From Burkholderia sp. WSM2230 (GTDB taxonomy: Bacteria; Pseudomonadota; Gammaproteobacteria; Burkholderiales; Burkholderiaceae): 64,000 nucleotides of DNA. Location: the NCBI RefSeq assembly GCF_000472445.1, contig NZ_AXAJ01000001.1:496643-560642 (forward strand). The letters run 5' to 3'. Under the pieces are notes generated by a model. That model ran no database searches, was not told where the DNA came from, and worked only from the letters and a program-made list of their open reading frames with translations. The position numbers and the translations under genes are program-made. This document shows positions 8,669 through 16,466 of this stretch, piece by piece; the first letter of the stretch is position 1, and the number at the start of each line of letters is the position of its first letter.

Positions 8669-9310
8669 ATGTCGCAACCGCTCACCATCGATTTCGTCTC
8701 CGACATTGCATGCCCCTGGTGTGCAATCGGCCTTTCGTCGCTGCAACTGGCGTTGTCGCGTCTCGGAGACGCAGTGGACGCGCAGATCGTCGTGCATCCG
8801 TTCGAACTGAATCCGCAGATGGGGCCCGAGGGCGAAGCGATCGTCGACTATCTGGGCAAGAAGTATGGACGCACGCCCGAGCAGATCGAGCAAACGCAGG
8901 CAATGATCCGCGAGCGCGGCGCAAGCGTGGGCTTCAACTTCGGCCCGCGCACCTATGTCTATAACACCTTCGATGCACACCGCCTGTTGCATTGGGCCGG
9001 TCTCGAAGGCAAGCAGTTGCCGCTCAAGCTCGCGTTGCTGCGTGCCTATCATTCCGACGGTCGCGACCCGAGCAATCATGACGTGCTCGTCGAAACAGCG
9101 CAATCTGTGGGACTCGACGCGGACGCGGCGCGCAAGGTGCTGCAAAACGGCGACTATGCCGACGAAGTTCGAGCGGAAGAACATGAATATCAGTCGCATG
9201 GCATCCAGTCCGTGCCGGCGACCATCTTCAATCGCCGCTATCTGGTGAGCGGCGGGCAACCTGTCGATACCTTCGAGCAGGTCATTCAGCAGATTCTGGC
9301 CGAAGCATAA
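8669..9310 (+). CDS. DsbA-family oxidoreductase, FrnE-like
   Basis: The 213-residue protein has a thioredoxin fold with a helical insertion. CPWC lies at residues 15-18, and the cis-proline stretch QSVPATIFN is near residue 178. There is no signal peptide, so it should act in the cytoplasm, as FrnE-type polyketide or DsbA-like thiol oxidoreductases do. The start ATG 8669 follows AGGAAAACC. It stands alone between the SDR gene and the secreted propeller gene. Its physiological partner cannot be deduced. Confidence 0.9.
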   Translation: MSQPLTIDFVSDIACPWCAIGLSSLQLALSRLGDAVDAQIVVHPFELNPQMGPEGEAIVDYLGKKYGRTPEQIEQTQAMIRERGASVGFNFGPRTYVYNTFDAHRLLHWAGLEGKQLPLKLALLRAYHSDGRDPSNHDVLVETAQSVGLDADAARKVLQNGDYADEVRAEEHEYQSHGIQSVPATIFNRRYLVSGGQPVDTFEQVIQQILAEA

Positions 9311-9390
9311 GCCGGCAATTTCGTATCTGAACGCGTGCACGACCAGGCGCGTTGTGACTTTGACGAAGTACTGCCGGAGGACTCCCGTTC

Positions 9391-11307
9391 ATGCTTGCAA
9401 AAAGAATTCACGCCGCGTTGCTCGGCTTCGCATTGATGGCGCTTGCCTGCGTGTGCCATGCCCAATACACGACCGACTGGCTCGCCAATACGTATGGCAC
9501 GCTTGCCACGCACGTGGGCAACGGCGCACGTTCAATGTGGGTCGCGCCAGAAGGCGTGATTTATACCTCCTCGCTGTGGGACGAAAACGAAGGCGGGGTC
9601 GCCATCTATCAGAACGGTCAGAGCCTCGGTTCGATCGGCACACACGCCGATTTTCAGGGCAGCGCGATCACCGGCAACGCGACCTCGATTTTCACCGCCT
9701 TGCAATACAACAGGTCGTTCGGCAGCGGCTCCGTTGGGCGCTACAACCGCGCGAACAAAGCGCTTGAACTTCGCATTCCGGTTAGCGTGTGGACCGGCAT
9801 AACTCACGCGGATGTCATCACCGGGCTGGCCACGGCGGGCACGCTGCTTTATGTCAGCGACTTTTACGGCAACCGCGTGCGCGTCTATACGACTGACGGC
9901 GTGTGGCAGCAGGATTTTGCGGTATCCGGCCCCGGCGCGCTTGCACTCGATAGCGCGGGCAATCTTTGGGTCGCGCGCAAGAGTGCCGGCGTTATCGCTG
10001 AGTTCAGCGCGGGTGGCGCGCCTCTGAACACGATCCAGATGCCCGCTGCGTCGCGGCCCTCGGCGTTGTATTTCGATGCGGCGACGGGACGCCTGATGGT
10101 CGGCGACGAAGGTCCCGACATGAACATCAAGATCTACAACGTGGCGGGCACGCCTACGTTGGCCGGAACCTTCGGCATTCAGGGCGGTTATCTGGACACA
10201 ACCACTGGAATCAAAGGTCAGGTGGGCGACAAGCGCTTCACGCGCGTGGCGGGCATCGGCAAGGACGCAGCGGGCAATCTGTATGTACTCAACAATCCGT
10301 GGGGCGGCGGCTGGGATCTTGGCCGCAATGGCCCGACCGATCTGCATGCATACGACAGCGCCGGCAATCTGAAATGGAAGTTGCAGGCGCTGAACTTCGA
10401 AGCGGTTGCCGCGCCGGATCCTTTGACAGACGGTGCGTATTTCTACAGCGGCGCGCATATCTACACAGGCAGTGCGGGCGGCACCTTCGTTGCGAATACC
10501 GTCGACCCGTTCACTTATCCGTCCGACCCGCGGCTAAATATGAACGACATGCAGCGCGGCCAGCATTTCGGACAGCTCGTTACGGTAGGCGGAAATCGGA
10601 TCCTCGTCGCGTCGGGTCAGAATCCGGATACCTTCAACTTCTACCATTTCAATGCGGCGAGCGGCTACATTGCGATACCGGACGCGTCGCTGCCCGGACC
10701 CCCGTTCAACACGACCGTGAAGGTGACGGGGGGCTTCTGCATTGATAGCCGCGGCGATGTGTGGGCCGGTCTCGACAGAACCAATAATATTTACCACTAC
10801 CCGCTCACGGGTTTCGACGGAAACGGAAAACCGTTGTGGGGGCCTGCCGTCACGATCAAGATTCCGATGAGTATCCGGCCGCTCACGCGCATCATCTATC
10901 TGCCCGAGAGCGATACGATGATTCTTGCGCAAGGCGTGGCAGGCAGTTGGGACTGGACAGCGATGCAGTCGCGCATCGAGGTGTATCACGGCTGGAGCGC
11001 CGGCAATACCACGCGGCCGCAACCTGTGATCAATCTCACCAGTGCGAATCCGAAGTCGATTACGGCAGCGGGCAATTATCTGTTCGTGGGCTACGTGCAT
11101 ACCGTCCCGAACATCGACGCGTTCAATCTGAACACCGGCAATCTCGACGCGACGCTCATCAACAATAGTCCCGGCACGGTGGATGTCGGCAACGACGTCG
11201 ATTCAATGTACGGGCTGCGAGCGTTTCTGCGCGCGAGCGGTGAATACGTGATCACAAAAGACAACTACAACGGATCGAGCATCATCGTGCATCGCTGGAC
11301 GCCGTAA
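9391..11307 (+). CDS. Secreted beta-propeller (NHL-repeat-like) protein
   Basis: The first 24 residues form a signal peptide ending CVCHA before QYTTDW. The remaining 614 residues are rich in Gly, Asn, Thr and aromatic residues. They contain recurring blade-like units such as ALALDSAGNLWVARKS, AGIGKDAAGNLYVLN and CIDSRGDVWAGLD, about 45-80 residues apart. This is the pattern of NHL/SMP-30-like beta-propellers, which commonly bind ligands or act as lyases or lactonases. I see no catalytic signature. ATG 9391 has a GGAGG site. It has no partner genes on the same strand except the DUF2322 gene 80 bp downstream. The function is unknown. Confidence 0.75.
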   Translation: MLAKRIHAALLGFALMALACVCHAQYTTDWLANTYGTLATHVGNGARSMWVAPEGVIYTSSLWDENEGGVAIYQNGQSLGSIGTHADFQGSAITGNATSIFTALQYNRSFGSGSVGRYNRANKALELRIPVSVWTGITHADVITGLATAGTLLYVSDFYGNRVRVYTTDGVWQQDFAVSGPGALALDSAGNLWVARKSAGVIAEFSAGGAPLNTIQMPAASRPSALYFDAATGRLMVGDEGPDMNIKIYNVAGTPTLAGTFGIQGGYLDTTTGIKGQVGDKRFTRVAGIGKDAAGNLYVLNNPWGGGWDLGRNGPTDLHAYDSAGNLKWKLQALNFEAVAAPDPLTDGAYFYSGAHIYTGSAGGTFVANTVDPFTYPSDPRLNMNDMQRGQHFGQLVTVGGNRILVASGQNPDTFNFYHFNAASGYIAIPDASLPGPPFNTTVKVTGGFCIDSRGDVWAGLDRTNNIYHYPLTGFDGNGKPLWGPAVTIKIPMSIRPLTRIIYLPESDTMILAQGVAGSWDWTAMQSRIEVYHGWSAGNTTRPQPVINLTSANPKSITAAGNYLFVGYVHTVPNIDAFNLNTGNLDATLINNSPGTVDVGNDVDSMYGLRAFLRASGEYVITKDNYNGSSIIVHRWTP

Positions 11308-11387
11308 GTAGCGTGGGACTGTCTTGCGCAGGGCCATCGGATAAGATACGGCCCTCGTAGCAACTTCCCGCTTAAAGGAGTGGTTCA

Positions 11388-11720
11388 GTGATTCAACCGA
11401 GCAATGTATTCAAGGAGAACCTTGCGCAAATGCCCGCCATCGACGGCATTGCGCGTATCGATCTGATTGACGCGCAGGGCGCGGTGGTGGCAAGCATCGA
11501 AAACAAGCCGGGCAAACAGGGCTCGCTTGCGGTGTACAACTATCTGCAGCAGACGTTTGGTGCGCTCGACGCCAAAGCGGCCGAGCACGGCCTCGCAGTG
11601 TTCGGCGAACATACGGCCGACGCGCGCAACCGGCCCGGTGCTCATCCGAACGTCGACCATCTTCTTGTGATTGCTGCGGGCGCGCCGGCTTTGCGTATCG
11701 ACGTGATGGCGGCGAGTTGA
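11388..11720 (+). CDS. DUF2322 family protein
   Basis: This is a small 110-residue cytoplasmic protein of a conserved proteobacterial family. Its distinctive stretches are FKENLAQMPAIDGIARIDL, ENKPGKQGSLAVYNYLQ and FGEHTADARNRPGAHPN. No biochemical role is known for the family to my knowledge. It starts at GTG 11388, with AAAGGAG upstream, so it is one of several non-ATG starts in this window. It is separated by 80 bp from the propeller gene and followed by a tandem repeat region. Confidence 0.8.
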   Translation: MIQPSNVFKENLAQMPAIDGIARIDLIDAQGAVVASIENKPGKQGSLAVYNYLQQTFGALDAKAAEHGLAVFGEHTADARNRPGAHPNVDHLLVIAAGAPALRIDVMAAS

Positions 11721-11736
11721 TTTGTGTTTGAGCGGT

Positions 11737-11810
11737 GCGCGAGCCGCGCTTGAAGAACTCCCGGCGCGCGAGCCGCGCACGGAGAGATTCCCGGCACGCG
11801 GCCCGCGCGC
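11737..11810. repeat. Imperfect 29-30 bp tandem repeat
   Basis: Two near-identical units (11737-11765 and 11766-11795) both begin GCGCGAGCCGCGC and end CTCCCGGC or TTCCCGGC. A third partial unit, 11796-11810, follows. They fill the short gap between two convergent genes, DUF2322 and the PepSY protein. The role is unknown; the GC-rich arms could form a bidirectional transcription-end structure. Confidence 0.55.
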
Positions 11811-11829
11811 CTCGCTATTCCGCCTCCTC

Positions 11830-13341
11830 CTACCGTGCTGCGCGCTCGCGTTGCGCGGCACGGCCAAATATCGCACGGTCGCCGAGCCATACGGCGAGAA
11901 GCGTTGCGCCCATCAACGGAAACACCATGCCGAGTAGAACGAGGCCCGTTTTCCAGCCGCGCATGGGCGGTGCGGCTCTTTCTCGCGAAGGCGCGCCGAG
12001 CGAGCGCTCCGGTTTGCGCTTCCACCACATCACGCATCCAGTGACGGCCATGAACGCGAGGCCCAGCGAAATTGCGGCGCACAGAATCTGGTTTGCGGCG
12101 CCGAAATAGCGGCCCATATGCAATGACGTGCCGTATGAAACAGCTTTCGATACTGCGCCGTAATCGGCATAGCGGATGTCCTTCAGGATCGCGCCGCTGT
12201 ATTGATCGATATAAATAGTGCGTTCGAGTTGCGGATCGTCCGGAAAATACGACACGGCGTATACCCCCGTCGTCGATGTCGGCAACGCGATGTTGTAGCC
12301 GCTCGTCACACCGAGCGATGCGGCTTGCGCGACAATGCGTCCGAGCGGCAGCGGGGCGGCCGTTTTGTCGTCGGTAGAAGCGGGCACCGGTGCGTTGCCG
12401 ACTGCCCACGGCGTCTGCGGCAGCGGCAGGTCGTCCATTACCATGCCCGGCATGGAATCCATCTGCGCGGCCGGTGCCGAATGTGCTGCGTGCGCGGCGT
12501 ATGTTGGATCCGCTGCGGCGGTGGTTTCTGTCTTTGCGCTTACTGGAGTGCCCGCACTCGCAGGCAGCACCGAGCGCAACGGCAGACCGCCCCACGTGCC
12601 CGGCGGCGCGCCAAGATTCGCGGCGGTGGCAAGCGCCTTGAACTGTTTGCCCCACGAGCCGGACCATGGAAGGCCCGTCAGCACGAATGCCAGCGCGCCG
12701 AGTGCAAGCCAGATGCCCATGACCGCGTGAACGTTTTTCCACAGCGGACGGCCTTTTACCGTGAGACGCGGCACCAGTGCATCGCGTACGCTCGCCGCTT
12801 CGCGTGGCCACCACAGCGCGACGCCGGTGCCGATCATCACAAGTGTCCAGCATGCGGCCAGCTCCATCAGCAATTCGCCCGGTTTGCCGAGCAACAGTTT
12901 TCGATGAAGCATGCGGTCCACCTGCATGAAACGATGCTCGACGCTCAACGTGCCGAGTACCGCTCCGCTATACGGATTCAGATAGACGCTCTCCTTTTCG
13001 CCATCCGCAAGACGGAAGACAAATTCCGTGCTGCGCTCGGGCGCGTTCGAGATTGCGGCCGTAACCGCCGTTGCTTTGGGCGGCATTGCCGCGCGCGCTC
13101 GCGCGAGCAGCGCGTCTTCTGTCATGCGCGGCGCCGTTTGTGCTTCGACGACCAGAAGCCGTGGATAAAGCAGCGGTTCGATCTGAGGTTGAAAACAGTA
13201 CAACGTGCCTGTTATCGCCAGCACGATAAGAAACGGCATGACGAATAGTCCGGCATAGAAATGCCATCGCCAGAGGGTGCGATAGCCGCTCCTGGAATCC
13301 GCCGTGCCTGAGGCGGCATTGTGTCGAGCGAGGGTGGACAT
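11830..13341 (-). CDS. PepSY-associated transmembrane protein (PiuB-like)
   Basis: The 503-residue inner-membrane protein has a TM helix after RTLWRWHFYAGLFVMPFLIV, a PepSY-type periplasmic domain, paired helices around residues 160-180 and 220-240, another periplasmic region and C-terminal helices. The histidines in WRWHFYAG, VDRMLHRKLL and WKNVHAVMG fit a family often linked to siderophore-iron or copper uptake and possible haem binding. Its second periplasmic domain holds a His/Met-rich stretch (HAAHSAP then MDSMPGMVMDD) that looks metal-binding. It follows the TonB receptor by 57 bp on the same strand, so it probably processes or passes on the imported metal. ATG 13341 has GGAGGATTC upstream. 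Confidence 0.85.
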   Translation of the reverse strand: MSTLARHNAASGTADSRSGYRTLWRWHFYAGLFVMPFLIVLAITGTLYCFQPQIEPLLYPRLLVVEAQTAPRMTEDALLARARAAMPPKATAVTAAISNAPERSTEFVFRLADGEKESVYLNPYSGAVLGTLSVEHRFMQVDRMLHRKLLLGKPGELLMELAACWTLVMIGTGVALWWPREAASVRDALVPRLTVKGRPLWKNVHAVMGIWLALGALAFVLTGLPWSGSWGKQFKALATAANLGAPPGTWGGLPLRSVLPASAGTPVSAKTETTAAADPTYAAHAAHSAPAAQMDSMPGMVMDDLPLPQTPWAVGNAPVPASTDDKTAAPLPLGRIVAQAASLGVTSGYNIALPTSTTGVYAVSYFPDDPQLERTIYIDQYSGAILKDIRYADYGAVSKAVSYGTSLHMGRYFGAANQILCAAISLGLAFMAVTGCVMWWKRKPERSLGAPSRERAAPPMRGWKTGLVLLGMVFPLMGATLLAVWLGDRAIFGRAAQRERAAR

Positions 13342-13398
13342 GAATCCTCCTGAAAACACAGTCAATGGGTTCTTGTGGTCAAGAGCCAGGTTGGCGCA

Positions 13399-15714
13399 TC
13401 ACATGCGCAACCTGGCTTCCACATAGAAAGTGCGTCCCGGATAAGGGTGATAGACGAAGTAGCGCGCATCGAAGATGTTGTCCACGCCAATGCCCACTTC
13501 GCTCAGCTTCGTCGGCCTATATGTGAACTTCGCGTCCGCCACCGTGTACGAGCTCGTGCCGCCGAATACGTCCGGATTCGTGTCGGTATTCGTGAGCGTG
13601 TTGTATTGGCGCCCTGAATATCGAGCAGCGAGCGTCACTGCCGCGCGCTCGTCGAAGCGATAGGTCGCCGCGACATTCACACGCCACAGCGGAATGCGAT
13701 AAAAATATTTGCCGACGCTCGCGGGGTTCTGTGCGTTTGCAATGATCTTCGACTGCGTATAAGCCACGGTTGCAAGTAGATCCAGCCCGCGCAGCAACAC
13801 GTTCTCGCCCGTATAGCTTGTTTCCACGCCCCGCGAGCGCACCTTGCCGATGTTCTGGAAGTTCGTCACGTTGGGAATAACGGTCGTATCCGTCTGGCTG
13901 AAGATCGTGTTCTTCACGTCGTCCTGAAACAGCGAGAAACGGAAGATGCCATTCCAGTGCGCCCATTCGGCAGTGAGTTCTTTAGAAAGATCGTCTTCCG
14001 GTTTCAGGTTCGGATTGTTGTTGATGATCGACGAGCCGTTTATTTGCCCCTGAAACAGCTCACTGACCGTCGGAAAGCGATACGCGCGGCCAATCGAAGC
14101 ACGCAATGTCAGATCATCGCTCACGTCGAACGAGAGCGAAGCCTTCGGCGAAAAGTGCTGCTGACTCGCGTCACCGAGTGCAACGGTTTTGCCCGGCACC
14201 GCCTGCGAACCATCGTATGCACGCCAATCTTCGTAGCGCACGCCGTATACGAGTTTCCAGCGCGGCAGCAAGCGCCACGCGTCCTGCGCGTAGAGCGCCT
14301 GAGTCTGCGTTTTTCCAGCGAATGCATTGGTGAACGATGCTGCGGAGCCGTCGCGCCAGTTAGGCGTCGAGTAACTTTCGTTATCGAGGAAGTAGTTATC
14401 GTAGTGATAGCCGAAGGCGAGCGCGTGGTTCGCAAGACCTGCTTGCGTGGACGCTGGCGTGTAGGTGCTGCGCAAATCGAGCGTCTTCCAGCCGGTGCCG
14501 TCTCCGAACGTGACGGTGCCCGCGCCGTTGCCCGGCGCGCCGGAATTCGCGAGACGCGCCACGTTATTGCCGACGTCGTAATACGAAGCAACGGCCTCGC
14601 CATTCCAGCCCGTCGCGTTGCGCGTTTTCAGCGTTACGCCATACAGCCAGTTCTCGCTATGACCGAGACTCGGCGCGAATGCCGAGGCGGGAATCGTGTA
14701 CTCGTAGCCGTCGATGGAAACCTTGCCGCTATACACCGGGTTGCCGTTCGCGTCGCGCAGGAAACTGGAGGTCTGGCTGTCATACCTTTGATGCCAGTAG
14801 CCCAGTGTGAAAGCACCTTGCAGTGTCGGCGTGAAGTCGTATTGCATCTTCAGCTTGAACTGGTCCTGCACGGTATGTTCAATACCTTCGCCGTTGATGC
14901 CGAGCACGGCCGTCGGCGTATTGGTCTGATTGTTGTAGAAGTACGCGCCTGTCACCGGCGTATCGCCGGCTTGTGCAGGCGTGCGCGATTTCGCGAGCGT
15001 CGCGAATTGCAGCGGCTGGCTGGTGTTCTCCAGATGGTTGACGCCGAGAAGAAACGAGAACTTGCCGATGCGGTTGCCTATGGAAGCACTCGCTTCGCTG
15101 CCGTTAAAGTTGCGATTTACTCCATAGAGACTGAAGTGCTGTGTGAATGCCTTGACGTCGGCCTCGGCTTCGAACTTCTTCGGCATACGCGTGCTGATCA
15201 GCACCGTCGCGCCAAGCGAATTGCCGGGATAGAGCGCGGAATACGGGCCATAAATCACATCGACTCGCTGAATTTCGTCGGGAGACACCATCGACCAGCG
15301 CGGCGGAAAAGAGTAACTGTTGCCAAGCAGATTGCTGAGCAGCAGTCCGTCTGCATAGACGAGGCCCCGCGCGCTTTGCGTATTGCTGGTGCCGCGCACC
15401 GCGATGATGGAGTTCAGATCGCCGATAAAACGCTTGCGCACCGCAAGGTTCGGCATGTACTTCAACACGTCTTCTGTGTTGACGACATTCCAGTTCGAGA
15501 ACTGATCCCGCGTGACCGTTTCTACCGAGGCCGGCAGATCCGGTTCGACGGCGTGGATTGCGAGGCCTTCATTTGCAGCGCTATTTGCGCTGACGCTGAC
15601 GGCGGGCAGCGTCGTGTCGGCGCTCGCGGTATCGGCGTGAACCGGCGCGGACGCGAACGCCGTCACGGCAGCAGGCACGAAGGCGGGCAGCCTTCGCCAT
15701 GCGAAGATGAACAT
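13399..15714 (-). CDS. TonB-dependent outer-membrane receptor
   Basis: This is a 771-residue precursor. A signal peptide ends near VHADTASA. Residues 40-160 form the plug domain, with ASVETVTRDQF and a series of plug motifs ending VDVIYGPYSALYPGNSLGATVLIST. The rest is a 22-strand type barrel ending in aromatic VEARLRM. The receptor imports a scarce ligand, energised by TonB-ExbBD. The neighbours, a DUF2946 protein upstream and a PepSY protein downstream, match the arrangement around the OprC-type copper receptors, so copper or a chelated metal is a plausible ligand. The mature protein contains no cysteine, unlike OprC, whose copper site uses one. The ligand remains inferred. Confidence 0.9.
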   Translation of the reverse strand: MFIFAWRRLPAFVPAAVTAFASAPVHADTASADTTLPAVSVSANSAANEGLAIHAVEPDLPASVETVTRDQFSNWNVVNTEDVLKYMPNLAVRKRFIGDLNSIIAVRGTSNTQSARGLVYADGLLLSNLLGNSYSFPPRWSMVSPDEIQRVDVIYGPYSALYPGNSLGATVLISTRMPKKFEAEADVKAFTQHFSLYGVNRNFNGSEASASIGNRIGKFSFLLGVNHLENTSQPLQFATLAKSRTPAQAGDTPVTGAYFYNNQTNTPTAVLGINGEGIEHTVQDQFKLKMQYDFTPTLQGAFTLGYWHQRYDSQTSSFLRDANGNPVYSGKVSIDGYEYTIPASAFAPSLGHSENWLYGVTLKTRNATGWNGEAVASYYDVGNNVARLANSGAPGNGAGTVTFGDGTGWKTLDLRSTYTPASTQAGLANHALAFGYHYDNYFLDNESYSTPNWRDGSAASFTNAFAGKTQTQALYAQDAWRLLPRWKLVYGVRYEDWRAYDGSQAVPGKTVALGDASQQHFSPKASLSFDVSDDLTLRASIGRAYRFPTVSELFQGQINGSSIINNNPNLKPEDDLSKELTAEWAHWNGIFRFSLFQDDVKNTIFSQTDTTVIPNVTNFQNIGKVRSRGVETSYTGENVLLRGLDLLATVAYTQSKIIANAQNPASVGKYFYRIPLWRVNVAATYRFDERAAVTLAARYSGRQYNTLTNTDTNPDVFGGTSSYTVADAKFTYRPTKLSEVGIGVDNIFDARYFVYHPYPGRTFYVEARLRM

Positions 15715-15817
15715 GAGAGTTTCCTTGATGCATTGAACGGACGATCGCGCGCACTGTCGACGAATGCGACAAACGCGGCTCAATATGGCCGGTGCGGGCG
15801 ATCAGGAACAAAAGCGA

Positions 15818-16255
15818 TCAGGAAACGACGGGCGGTGCTCTGGGGCGTCCGGAAGGGAACGCGCCGAGTGGTGTGAAGCGGGTGGAGAGAGTGGGCGGGG
15901 CGGTGCCTGTCATGACGGCGACAACCGGCGGCTCCGTCGCGGCAACCGTGGGCATGGCCACATGATGCTGCAACAGATGGCAGTAACCGCAAGCGCCGAA
16001 CGCGTCCTCGTGGCTGAGATGCACGGCCGTCGCACCGGCGTGCCCTGCGTGGTCCACCTGGTTTGCCTGGGCCACCTGGTTCTCCTGGTCCATCAGGCCC
16101 GGCTGGACGGTTCGCAGCGCCGAGCACAGTGCCGCAATCGGCTCCTGCGCGCGGTTGGACACGAGCATCTGACTCACGACCGGCGCAAACACGACGAGCC
16201 ACATGGCGATGAGGCCAAGCCAGGCTGTCAGACGGTTGTGCGAGCGAGGAGTCAT
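15818..16255 (-). CDS. DUF2946 family protein, likely copper-linked
   Basis: The 145-residue protein starts MTPRSHNRLTAWLGLIAMW, with one N-terminal membrane or signal segment. It has the family motif HLSHEDAFGACGYCHLLQHH, which places Cys-x-x-Cys-His and several histidines together. The middle region, NQVDHAGHAGATAVH, is also histidine-rich. DUF2946 proteins are frequently found beside copper-transport receptors; the biochemical role is not settled. The gene is first in the minus-strand set before the TonB receptor (103 bp gap) and the PepSY gene. I chose ATG 16255; the longer frame to 16324 has an unlikely N-terminus. Confidence 0.75.
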   Translation of the reverse strand: MTPRSHNRLTAWLGLIAMWLVVFAPVVSQMLVSNRAQEPIAALCSALRTVQPGLMDQENQVAQANQVDHAGHAGATAVHLSHEDAFGACGYCHLLQHHVAMPTVAATEPPVVAVMTGTAPPTLSTRFTPLGAFPSGRPRAPPVVS

Positions 16256-16466
16256 GTCGATGAGCAGGGAAACGCGGGCGATTCTAGCACTGCCGGCCGT
16301 GCTTTTCTGCCTGATGCCGCGCATAGCAGCGGATTGAAGGCGGAAATCCGCTCATTTCCCGGCGTTACAACGGCACCGTTTCGCTTAATCTGCGTGGTAC
16401 ATGTCGGCTTTTCGCAACATGGGCGATCCAGCATGTGGACGCCGTACTGACAACGTTATCGGACTC

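Noticed and set aside
12202..13248. Plus-strand frame of 348 codons opposite the PepSY gene
   Set aside because: Cysteine/arginine-rich shadow frame with no motif, against a clear membrane-protein gene.
13957..15876. Long plus-strand frame of 639 codons opposite the TonB receptor gene
   Set aside because: It lies wholly antisense to a well-supported receptor gene and its translation is rich in Arg, Ala and Val without domains. High-GC codon bias opens such mirror frames.
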